Assembly (NCBI GenBank): GCA_019843655.1
Contig: JACDQD010000007.1
Span: forward strand, 21,532,365 to 21,596,364
DNA: 64,000 nucleotides
DNA from: Lethocerus indicus
Lineage: Eukaryota > Arthropoda > Insecta > Hemiptera > Belostomatidae
Direction: 5' to 3'
The position numbers and the translations under genes are program-made. Below, in pieces: positions 1-11,000 of the stretch; position 1 is the stretch's first letter, and each line of letters opens with the position of its first letter. The notes beneath the pieces are model-generated. The model had not been told where the DNA came from and ran no database searches. It was given only the letters and a program-made list of their open reading frames with translations.

Positions 1-43
1 AGTATAATTAGGAATTTCTTTTAATTTGTGTGTATAGGTCAAT

Positions 44-133
44 ATGTCTCGTCCAATGGCTGGAGAAAAAGTTTGGTTGAAGAGGAGTAAATACAGTCAA
101 GCTGAAAAGAAATTTTATGAAAATAAATCTCAG
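44..133 (+). CDS. eEF1delta: eEF1delta N-terminal module exon, copy 1 (start codon)
   Basis: Thirty codons starting [17 protein letters not shown] and ending in phase 0 before gtacta. It is the only one of the five homologous exons that opens with an initiator ATG, so it can act as the common first coding exon. Confidence 0.85.
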
Positions 134-3100
134 GTACTACTGCATTTTTATATATTAAGCTGTTAAAATGAGTAAAGTAATTGATTTTTTATAACACTGG
201 GGATGATCTTTTTAACTGGGGAATATATTATTCTGTAGGTGCCTGTTCACGAATGAGTTGCTTGCTTGCTATGTGTCATTTAACCCATTTTCTATTAAAC
301 TAGTTATATTTATATATTTAGTGTTGCTAAATCAAACAGCAGGGTTTTACAAAATTAGACTCACCATAATTGTGATTTTTGGAGAGTTTAGTACTTCCAA
401 AAGTAGAGTTGTATTGAGTATTGTTTCCATTATACTTTTATATTTTTCTTGGTGGTATGTCTGTGAAACCCTGTGTGTACTAATTTACACACCTCGCATT
501 GCTAATTAAAACTGTTTGTTATGATAATGATTTGTTTCTGTTTGTTTAATTGGCAATTGTTGTCCAATAGAACATAACAGATTGCGTTATTGAGCCTGTA
601 AATCGGTCTCTAGTTCAACCCATATTAACTAAGGAAAAAGTCTGGCTGAGAAAAGCAAGATATGATGAGGCAGAGACAAAATTTTATGAGAAGTTGACAA
701 AGGTATAATTTCTTAAAGATTTTGCGTAATGATTGTAAAAGTTTGGCTGAGGAAATAGCATGATTTCATAGTATTCATGTCACATAGGCTGAGGTGATCA
801 GACATTAGGGTTTGGGGTAAATATTTGTACTGTACAAACATGTTGATATATTTTTTTATAATTTTTTTGGGGTGGCTTTAAAAGAAGCTTGTTCTGGAAG
901 CACAGATGTGATATATATTTGTAGAGTTGGCTATAAATTTATTGATTTTGTTTTTACACATTACACTATTTGGATTTATAATGTTTACCACAATTTATCC
1001 TGTTGTTGATAAATTAGTGTCTGGTCACCCTGCCATTATTTTGGTGATGGACCTATTCCTATTTTTATGGATTCAGAGATGGTTATTATAGGCCATGAAA
1101 TTCTGAGCTAAAGTGTTGTATAATGAATAATTTCTTTTATAAACAGTTGTCAGTTGCATTAGTGCAGGCTTCCAATACTAATGCTCCTCAAATGCTCAGA
1201 TCTCCTCAAACACTAATTTTTAATAAACTGTAGTACATAATAATTGCAAAACAATAAAAAAGAAGCGCTCTAAGGTGCAGTCTGTCTATTGAAAGCAGTT
1301 TTGTTTATATGTATTCTTTACATAATGTTAGGGTCTAACATTTAAAAAAAGTTGAGAAATATTTTTTAAAGTTTATAGATTAACTTAAGATGTCTAACCT
1401 AAGAATTTAGGGTGTTTAATAATTAAATAGTTAAATGTTAGCAAAATATAGTTTTGTGGATGTATGCAATTAGAGAAAGATAATATTTGAATATAATTCA
1501 TTATTCAATGTCTTGGATTTTAATACTAACATTATTTCTTATTTGTCGGTTATTTCTTCTTGACTGGGATAGTTGAGCATTAGTTTGGCTTTATCTGAAC
1601 CCATAATTTCAACAATAGTCCGAGAACAGGTATGGCTCCAAAAGAAAGTATATGCCGATGCAGAAAAGAATTATTATGAAAAATTGGCAAAGGTAGTTAT
1701 GTTCCATTTTACCAGTTTGAAAATAAGTTCGAAATTTTTTTAGTTAATAACAATAATGGATGAAATAAAATTATAGCTCTTTGAATATATCTTGTAGAAT
1801 ATTCTTTGTTGAATATGTCTTTGAACATCTTGAGTTTCCTATTTCTCATTCTGTTTTAAGTTTCCAGTATTATGAAATATTTAACAAATCTCAGTTTATA
1901 AGATAGTTATTCATTAGTAATATTTTAATATTATCTGTTTGAGTATTAGTCATCCTGGTTGGTTATGCCATGTCCATTCTGTTCGTTATATTCATAATTT
2001 GTTGTTATGATAGTTGAGCATGACTCAGGCTTTAGCTGAACCTATAATTCCAACAATAATCCAAGAAAGGGTTTGGCTTCAAAAGAAAGTATATGCAGAT
2101 GCAGAAAGGAATTATTACGAAAAATTGGCAAAGGTAGTTATCTCAATTGCTTTCTTCCTTTTCGCATTTGTTTTTTCATTTTCCCATTTAAAAACAAGTT
2201 GTTTATTCTTCCAATATTAGTGACAATGGTCAATGAAGTTAAATTGATGATATTTAATTATCTCCTGTATACAACTTATCCTCAATTACTCTTGTATGGT
2301 ATAAATGGTTTCTTATTCTGTTCAAAATTTTCAGTATCTCTATTATTTTGAGAATAACATTAAAATTATTGTAAAATAATTGAAAAATTTCATAACATTT
2401 ATTATTCATTTACAATATTTTTAAATTTCATGAGTCTTATTGATTGTATTTATGATCTCTTATTATTGGTAGTCAAGCAAAACACAGAAGGCTTTATTGG
2501 AACCAGTTATTTCTATCATTAAACAAGACAAAGTTTGGCTACAGAAACAACATTACTTAGAAGCTGAAAAACGTTATTACGAGAAGTTGGCAAAGGTAGC
2601 TATTCTTCTCATCTATCCATCATCCATTCATTTTGTTTTATTTATTATTATTTTAAAATGTGATCACTATGAAAGTTAGAATTATTAAAAAAAATGGTAA
2701 TGCATAAAATTACATTTGTTGATTGGTTAACTTACTGCCATTTGTTCTTATGATATTGCTTATTTAGTATATTGAAAACAAATTTGCAATAAATGTTAAA
2801 TACTGTAATATTGAGTTAATTAGTAAACATAATTACAGTTAGTTAGTTTGCATGCAATTTTTAGTTAATTTTAAGAGAGAAAATATGTTCAATTCTGAAG
2901 TTATTAATTAAAATTACATTTTTGTTCAAAATTTAATTATTCAGTTTTAATAGAAACCTACTAAAATCCTTTATTGTAATGATGTCCCTTGGTTTAGTAA
3001 TGACAGTAGATGTATTTAAGTTGAATTCAACCAGTATAGCCTGGTTAGATAGACCCCATAAAAAATTAAATACTGCATAAAGTATAATAAGTAATTATGA

Positions 3101-4252
3101 TTATATCTGCCTTAGATTTACTGATACATTTTGCTTTTATTAGTGACTAGTTCATACTAGCTTGAAATAACTCATAAAACTCAAATTATTACAAAATATA
3201 ATCTGATTGTTTTCTTTGCAAGCTGCAAAAAGGAGAACAGGTTTGCAAAAGTGTTAATAATGTGAAACAGAATAAGACACAAACAAATAACAGTTTCCAG
3301 TTGGAAATGATTGGTATTCCATTGCCCATGTCACAGACTAAAAATCAAATACCTCCCTTAACCCCTCTTCACAACAGTACAAGAGATAATAAATTAAATG
3401 AGGAGCTTGATCTTTGTGCGAATTCGATAGTAGACACAAATTTGGGTTTACCTGAACGTGTTATAATCGACCCCTCTATTGCCGTTCTATCAGCCAAGAC
3501 TGCACCAGTTGAGATTGTACAACAAAATCAAAGTGAAACTTCACTGCCTTCCCTGTGTCAACAACAAAGGAAGAAGAAAGAAACTGCAGAAAAAAAGACC
3601 TCTACCACTAACAAAATTCCTGAAATCCTTACACCTGCTCCCATTATACCTGTCAATGAAGAGAAGCATTTTAAAACAAAAGATTCAAAACGAAGCAAGA
3701 CTAACAAAAAAGATCGCCATAGGAATGTGCACAAAGAGGTATGGTTTTGTTTCCAAGGGCCTGATATTAAATTGTGTTATTGAAACTTTTAATATTTTTT
3801 CCTTTATTTTGTTTATTGAATGCTATGAAAACAGATACTCCTTGACTTATCTCTAAAGAGAATACAAAAATGTCTGGTTTTGAACAGGAATTGGCAACCT
3901 GATCAATATCATGTTATTATTGTTTATTATATTAAAATAAATTGTGGCTTAGATTCATTACCAATTGTTTTAAATGCAGTGCTCATTGTGATGTTGATTA
4001 GACTATCGGGGGCACTAAATGCCAATATCATTGTAGTTGTTATATTTAGTTCCTGTCCAAAAGTTGCTATTTTGAATGCAAGTCTGGGATTGTCTGCTCT
4101 TCCTATATTTATTCCATTTATTAATTGGGAAGGAATTAAATTTGCATGTATCAGTTTGCTTGGGTTGTAAGAGAGAGGAAGATGAATAATCTGTGTGTTG
4201 AGTAGTTACGTTCCAATTTTTTTTGTATAATTGAGGTATCCATTTTGTTTGG

Positions 4253-4307
<55 letters not shown>

Positions 4308-6830
4308 TTTTGAGTAATTAAAATGATCTTACTTCATTGAAGTTTATTTATTTAAATATTTTTTTAGCTAATGTTTCATTTGAGGAGCTCATTTGCCACA
4401 TGCTTGGCAAATGACTTTCGTTTAATATATTATTTTTATTTTCAAATACAAACTTATTTGTATGTATTTTTAATTTCTGTTATGAACTTTTTAATTTGTT
4501 TAGGGAATTTCCACTAATGTCAACTGTAAAAACTCATTAGCTAGTGAAGTAGCGAAAGCACGTCAGCACATTAAGAACTCACTTGAATGTGTAAGTTAAC
4601 ATTGTTGGATGAATGTACATTGTGAATTAACATTTCTTGGTGGCAGTAATTAATTTAATATTGCTACCCTATGGAATATAGTAATTTATTCATAGTTAGA
4701 TACTAAGTAGAGATATTTAGATTTGGATAATTTGTGATTAATGTTTTTCAAATTACAATATTCAATTTTTCAGATTGATGACATTGCAGCAATAGCAGCT
4801 AACAACGTCAGTGTTGACATCAATAATCGGTTGAACACGCTAGAGAAAGAGAAAAGTGATTTGATGAAGCGTATGTATTTTAATTTTTGTGACAGTTATT
4901 AAGTTTTTGAAGTTAATAATTGAATAAAAATGTTCCGCCTGGATTTGAACCCAGGGCAATGCATTTATCATACAGCTCTAACCCTTAATCTGTATTAAAA
5001 CACTTTATTTTCTTTATATGCAACAGTACGAAGTATACTGTTTGCAATGTTCAGATTTGAGTTAATACATGTATATTGGTCCTTCTACTATTATATGCAG
5101 AACTATTAGGATCTACATCTTCTTTAAAGAATAATTTATGAAACGAGGCATCTGGGAAACACACTTTTATAGACCACACTATATCAATATGTATTCATTC
5201 CAAAAATTTTAAATTTACAGTACAGCTATTAAAGTAAGTACAGCTATTAAAGTAAAGGTTTTGTAATATTTTAATGTTTATATTCTATTTTATTGCAGAG
5301 TTAATTGACTTGACGGCTTTGGTGGGAAAATTGGAGCTGAGACTTTCGAAACTTGAAAACTCCAACCCAACAACCACCAGCAGTTCTACAATGACGCATA
5401 GTGAGAAGGTTGGCACTACTGCTCCTCCACCTACCCCAAAACAGGAAGAGCAGAAAAAAGAAGAAGATGATGATGATGATGGTGTTGACCTGTTTGGTTC
5501 AGATTCTGAAGTGAGTTATTGAATATATGGGTTCATTTAAGGTGAAATTATTATTTGTCATCAGTAACTATTTATTCAGCTTGAATCATGTACTTATTTA
5601 GTAAGGAATGGTAAAATGTCTTAATAAATAGATGATGATTCCATCCATGAAATTAAATATATAGATATATTCACACAATGACAAGTAAAATTGTAATAAG
5701 GTAAAAATAAAACTTATTGAATAGAAATAGCTGAAAGTGGGAAAAATAATTTATTTTTGCTTTACTTACAATTTCTTACAGATATCTAAATAATACATGA
5801 AATTAATAAAATTTGAAGTGTATTACTTTTGTTGTAAAATTATGTTGTTCCAAAGTGATACAAATTTATCAGTTTCTGACCTTTATAATGCCCTCTTTAA
5901 ATTTATTTTATTTTCAAGGAAGAAGATACAGAGGCAGCAAAAATAAAAGAACAAAGGCTTGCTGAATATGCTGCAAGAAAGTCAAAAAGTGAGCCAAAAT
6001 ACAAAATGTCTACTATTTAGTATTTTTTAAACAGCATAGAATGTTTTTTTTATATTTAATTATTTATATTTACAGAGCCAGTATTGATAGCAAAATCTAA
6101 TATAATATTGGATGTAAAACCATGGGATGATGAAACCGATATGAAGGAAATGGAACAGCATGTGAGGAAAGTTACTAGTGATGGTCTCGTTTGGGGAGCT
6201 TGTGAGTTTACACACTTATTTTTAACGCTTTCATAATTTACGACACAAATCTTAGTATCTTTAGTTATGTTGTTGGACATTGAAAATATTTGTTGTGTGA
6301 ACTTTTGTTCTTGGTTTATCTTAATACATGTAAATGGAGTATTTGATTGAAACAAATATGACCTAATACTTTTACAGCAAAATTGGTACCATTGGCTTTC
6401 GGAATTCATAAACTTCAAATTTCATGTGTCGTTGAAGATGATAAAGTATCTGTAGACTGGCTGCAGGAAACCATTCAGGAAATTGAAGATTATGTAAGAA
6501 TTCATATTTTATTAATACTAGTATTAGCAGTTTATAGTTAACCTAATTTTGGTTTAAATATTACCTTTTAGGGTTGTACTTAGCAACTCATTCTGGAGTT
6601 TTATTAACAGTGAATTCGATTATAATATGTGTTTTTATTTATTGAGTTTTAAGTTAACAGTATTTGTTCATGTTTATTATTGTTGTATTTCATATAACAT
6701 GTGAAATGCAATAGTTCATTTGTGTATAACTTAATTTTCTTTCATAGATTGTTTAATAAAATATTATAAATTAGAATCTTGTTTGTTTCAGGTCCAAAGT
6801 GTTGACATTGCTGCATTCAATAAAGTCTAA
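44..6830 (+). CDS. eEF1delta: Elongation factor 1-delta (eEF1B delta), multi-exon gene
   Basis: This is the guanine-nucleotide exchange subunit that recharges eEF1A with GTP during translation elongation. Exons read 44-133, 571-702, 1573-1692, 2014-2133, 2473-2595, 3223-3738, 4504-4590, 4774-4870, 5299-5510, 5919-5988, 6076-6201, 6378-6493 and 6792-6830; all borders are AG/GT and phases agree. The N-terminal module has the family pattern of a VWL or IWF core followed by AE..(F/Y)YE. Next come a leucine-zipper-like coiled coil (4774-5360), an acidic linker ending in DLFGSDSE, and the exchange domain with [23 protein letters not shown] and CVVEDDKV, ending [12 protein letters not shown]. The exchange domain is complete. 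The first visible exon has an acceptor six bases before its ATG, so a 5' untranslated exon should lie upstream of the window. AATAAA is at 6878-6883. Which of the duplicated N-terminal exons enter one mRNA cannot be told from DNA. Confidence 0.95.
571..702 (+). CDS. eEF1delta: eEF1delta N-terminal module exon, copy 2
   Basis: Forty-four codons, phase 0 at both ends, bounded by caatag and gtataa. The core reads [20 protein letters not shown]. It is the most diverged internal copy and has a longer leader ([19 protein letters not shown]). Confidence 0.8.
1573..1692 (+). CDS. eEF1delta: eEF1delta N-terminal module exon, copy 3
   Basis: Forty codons, phase 0 at both ends, bounded by gggatag and gtagtt. 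The core reads [20 protein letters not shown]. It is nearly identical to copy 4 at DNA level across the exon and its splice borders, so the two duplicated recently. Confidence 0.8.
2014..2133 (+). CDS. eEF1delta: eEF1delta N-terminal module exon, copy 4
   Basis: Forty codons, phase 0 at both ends, bounded by atgatag and gtagtt. The core reads [20 protein letters not shown]. It is the sister copy of the exon at 1573-1692. Confidence 0.8.
2473..2595 (+). CDS. eEF1delta: eEF1delta N-terminal module exon, copy 5
   Basis: Forty-one codons, phase 0 at both ends, bounded by ggtag and gtagct. The core reads [20 protein letters not shown]. About 630 bases of AT-rich intron follow before the long exon at 3223. 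Confidence 0.8.
3223..3738 (+). CDS. eEF1delta: eEF1delta long polar exon (172 codons)
   Basis: An open, phase 0-0 exon bounded by tttgcaag and gtatgg. It encodes a Ser/Thr/Asn/Lys-rich, probably disordered segment ending in a basic stretch ([16 protein letters not shown]) that resembles a nuclear-localisation signal. The short eEF1delta protein known from animals has no segment of this length between the N-terminal module and the coiled coil, so this is probably a cassette exon. Mammalian EEF1D also has a long alternative exon, but no sequence similarity to it is visible here. Confidence 0.7.
4258..4302. repeat. (TA)n microsatellite
   Basis: About 22 uninterrupted TA units inside the eEF1delta intron between 3738 and 4504. 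Confidence 0.95.
4924..4975 (-). repeat. tRNA 3'-half-like fragment
   Basis: On the minus strand a perfect 5-bp T-stem (CCTGG/CCAGG) encloses a loop matching the pol III B box (GTTCAAAT). An acceptor-like tail CGGAACA and a T run follow. No matching 5' acceptor half or A box is seen just upstream, so this looks like a partial tRNA or a tRNA-derived SINE remnant, not an intact tRNA gene. Confidence 0.35.
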
Positions 6831-6877
6831 TCAAAAGATATTAAAACTCAATCAAAGCATATTATTGTTGTTCATAA

Positions 6878-6883
6878 AATAAA
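6878..6883 (+). terminator. Polyadenylation signal of eEF1delta
   Basis: AATAAA lies 48 bases after the stop codon at 6828-6830. Confidence 0.6.
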
Positions 6884-7194
6884 TTTTCTTCAGTGTAACA
6901 AAATTAATTACTGTAATTTCCATTTGTGTAAATGTTTTATTCAATGTTCTTTCTTTTTCTATCCTGAAAAATTGAAAGTGTAGTTTTTTATTGAAAGTGA
7001 GAATAATCTTGTGATATATTATGTCCATTTTAATGAGGGGGTTCAATTTGTCATTTAAACCAAAAGAGTTTTTTCACAGAGATTCATAACTATTACAAAT
7101 TTGAAATAAATTTTGTTCATGAAAACTTTTTTTTGTATAAACCTATTTTCCTCATCCAATATTATAAATTGAAATCTTAGTCTTTCAACTGCAG

Positions 7195-7224
7195 AACCTG
7201 GAGTCATTTGCCAGAGACTATGAG
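7195..7224 (+). other. Possible 30-nt micro-exon downstream of eEF1delta
   Basis: A 30-base phase-neutral segment (NLESFARDYE) lies between a good acceptor (ctttcaactgcag) and donor (gtgagt). The DNA before it repeats the intron end that precedes the last eEF1delta exon (shared aatattataaatt and following bases), suggesting a local duplication. Nothing shows that it is transcribed. Confidence 0.25.
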
Positions 7225-7225
7225 G

Positions 7226-7962
7226 TGAGTATCAAGTTAAATCTAGCTTCGGTGAGGAAGGCCTGCATATAACTTATAATGTTGAGGAATTTTTTAATTT
7301 ATAAAGATACTTTTTAAATTTATAATTAAAATTAAATGTTTTATTATACTAGCAAGGAAAACAGATACTGTCCCTCTACCACGTGTCTGTTACGCTACGA
7401 ACTCCCCTTCAAACCGCTATAAATAAACTTTAACGTGAAGTAAATAATACACGTGTAACATAAAGAATTGTATTATACCAACGCAAGAGTCTGGATAATA
7501 GTGAGGAGTTGTCGGATGGGTCGAGATTACTGGGGATCGATAGAGGTCAATAAGACATCCCAGGTAGACGGCCGGGCTAGAGGAGTCACGTTGGGTTAAA
7601 CTAGGAGAGGAGAAATCTGATTTTCCAGGGACAATTTTACCAAATTCAGATTTCTTTCCTAATCCCCGCAGCCACGATCGTCTCGAACAGGCGAGAATAC
7701 TCCGCGATCTCCCTGTAGTTCCCCACTAAATTTCAAACCTCAATCCTTCTCAAATTTATTAGTTTTGTCCCCGATGTCCCAGCGCACATCTGGTAGAAAA
7801 GACTACTGTGTTCATAGGGAACACTAATGACGATAAGGAGAGGAATTAACCAACTATTTGATAATATACTTGTGGATCTGTATAACTTCCGTTCAAAGTG
7901 GTGAAAAAAATGTAGTGCTGTGTTAAGTAAATTGAACTACACATTTATTTTAAAGAAGACAC

Positions 7963-8004
<42 letters not shown>

Positions 8005-8017
8005 CTATGTGGAACGG
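7226..8017. other. Intergenic DNA between eEF1delta and the pickpocket-like gene
   Basis: No gene is seen. From 7375 to 7800 the base composition is richer in G+C than the surroundings and contains a short inverted repeat (AGAAATCTGA near 7610, TCAGATTTCT near 7645), possibly an old transposon fragment. A TA microsatellite fills 7963-7999. Confidence 0.5.
7963..7999. repeat. (TA)n microsatellite
   Basis: About 18 TA units just downstream of the pickpocket-like stop codon. Confidence 0.95.
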
Positions 8018-11000
8018 CTATTCTTCCTCATGATTACCTTCACCCAGACTATGCAGTGCCGATTCGGCTGTCTCCGTTTCCAATTTACTCCTCGCCACCG
8101 AAATTATCAATAAAATCAGCATAAGAAAGCTGACACAGGAAAGGACGAATATGAAATCTCCAAGGCCGTCTGGAAATTTTAACAAGTTGAGCATAAAGAA
8201 ATGATTCCTTGTTCCATGACCCAGGTAAGGGTTGATAGAGATGTAGTACTTACGTAAAGCGTGATAAACCACTTTGAACTCGTGTTGGTCAACGTTTATA
8301 TTTTCCTTAATGTAAATCGTCAATCTTGCTGTAGATGCCCTGAAAAATTTGTTACACAATTATAACATAAATGCATGCAGTTTTTTAGGTGGATTTGGTG
8401 GTGGGGATGGAATCTTGTAACTATTGCGATTTCCTGTTTCCACAGGTATGCTCTGGCCTTACAAGTTTTTTCCGTCCGAAGGCAACGGAATTTTCAGTAG
8501 TAGATAAATGAAGAAAATCAATAAGTACCAATCATTCGAAACAACTTCTTGCCAGTAGAAAGTCCAGACCGCATACTCGGTTGTGTATTTATCGATGTTG
8601 CAGTCTCTTTTGCAGTCGCATTCGGGTTTGTACATTTGCTTCGTGTCATTTGTCAGCCTCGACTTTGCCAACTTCTCTGCACAAAACGTAGGAGACGAAC
8701 ACTGACTTCAATACAACTACATTAATCCGGTGCAATGGTAATAGTTTAAAGTTGTAATTTAGTCTTCACAATGTTTTTTCTTAATGTATATTCTGATAGT
8801 AGTATGGGAGTTTTTTCAATACTAGCGTCCTGTGTTCGTTACATCGGTTTGCATTTTGTAGTTTGTAAGATGTAAGTAAAACAGACTAAATTACTCACCT
8901 GCCGCTCCTTTGTAGCAGCTTCTTTCATCAGTAGAACATAACGGAGACCAATCTGGTTTAGTAAAAAAAAAATTTGAATAGGGTAATATATAAACAAGCG
9001 AGATTTTGTGGGGAGCTACAAAATCTTTCCAGTGAACTGCAATGGGTCATCATTCATTTTGCCGCAAAATTATTTTATTCTGGCAAATTGTCTTTCACTT
9101 AACAACAACAAATAATCAGTTCAGCGTTCAACAATTTTGGTTTTGTTAGTTTCAAGTTGTAAATAAGAGCAGACAAGGGTACACAAACGCGTAGAAAGTC
9201 AAAAATGTACAAACTAAGTGAATAGGGTTACCGGGACCGGGCAAGTAGTCGGGGACGCATTTGCAGGTCTGGAGGGTAAAGTTGGCGAGGCACTCGAGCT
9301 GGCAGTTGGCCTCTGTGTAAATATTGAAGTAGGCCAATTTCTTCTCGTCTTTGAAGTAGCAGCCCCTCGTGTGGGGCAGATCGCGCATACTCTCGTCCGT
9401 CCGGATCCTGTGGGGAATCACTTCCGCTACGACCTCGAAACATACCAATTCCAAAATATCAATTTTCGGTTTCTCGTAAGGATGGGATAATGTCTAGTCT
9501 AATTGTTACAAATAACCGTGCTATCTTGCATAACTTTCAAGGCCATTATTTTCAGCTTTCGATTTAACCCTCACAGACTTCTGAACCGAATATTTTTTAA
9601 GTAAACGTGATTTGAATGGACGAGGCGGTTTCCTATTTAAGGACTGTTTGTAAAAGTTGAGTTTCGTGCACTATTCTAACTTAGTAAGAACGGTAGTATA
9701 TCTCGGTTTGTTTGGATTCTTTCGCGCAATAAGGCTATAAAATATTACTTACTTCTTTGTTAATTGGTACCGTGAAATAGTCCCTGTCCATTAGGGGGAC
9801 TTGTGCCGGATTGTGGACTTGAACCTGGAAGGACAAAATAGCGGAGGAAATCTGAGTCAACGGTTTTACACGTTTTTAGATTTAGACGAATATAATGAGG
9901 CGTATACAGGTCGCAACCATAGGCCTCGGCGGCATCATTCCCACAAAAGAATAGTTTATATTCCCTTTGACTGGACTAGATAAAACTGAAGTAGGAAGGA
10001 GACTTGCCTTGACGCTGGCGAGTCTGGAGCAGTATCCCCGTCGTAAAAACCCTTCGGTAAATACAACGTGGAGTCCGGCGTCCCGACCGCCCATAGGGCT
10101 GGCGCGCCTCGGGAAAACATCCTTCCCCGACAACGGGGAGTACCCTCCATCCACCGACCAACCCTTCGCCGCGGGAACCGACTCTTTCCTCAATGAGCTG
10201 CTAAAACCAACAGTCAAAATTCAGTACAATTTTCAGTATAATTTTTTTCGCTCGATGCATTTTTCTTCTTTTACTTTACAGAGAATGTTCATTTGGGCGA
10301 TAGTGGTTCGAGAAATCGCTGCCAGAGGGCAGCACCAGTTAATCGGTGCAAGTACACCCAACGAACTTTAGTTAAGTACATTCCCGCACCACCCTCAGGG
10401 GGCGCTAGTTTATCGGTGCAAGAGTACCCAACGAACTTTAGTTGAGTACATTCCCGCACCACCCTCAGGGGGGTGCTAGTTTATCGGTGCAAGTGTACCC
10501 ATCGAACTTTAGTTAAGTACATTTCCGCACCACCCTCAGGGGGCGCTAGTTTATCGGTGCAAGTGCACCCATCGAACTTTAGTTAAGTACATTTCCGCAC
10601 CACCCTCAGGGGGCGCTAGTTTATTGGTGCAAGAGTACCCAACGAACTTTAGTTGAGTACATTTCCGCACCACACTCAGGGGGGCGCTAGTTAATCGCGG
10701 AAATGTACTTAATTAAAGTTATACTGGTTCCTTTATCAGGGTCCTACTAACCCGGCTAACTAAGAAAAGAAGGAATCGAATGGTAATTCCGAATTCTACT
10801 CCTTCAACGCTTATTGGGTATTCGTGACAATTTGTTTTTGACCACTAAGTATATTTTATTTTTATTATGACCTCGGTATACTGTCTCAAAAATAGTAGAG
10901 GACGGAATGTAAATTTAAATATCCTGTTGGGATATTTATTGGAACATCCATTACATGCACTGATGCAAGAACATGCATTACATTACACACTAGGCGGAAG

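Noticed and set aside
2497..2679. Separate short genes in the 2-2.7 kb region starting with their own Met codons
   Set aside because: They are the duplicated eEF1delta exons read into introns; borders and phases fit one spliced gene.
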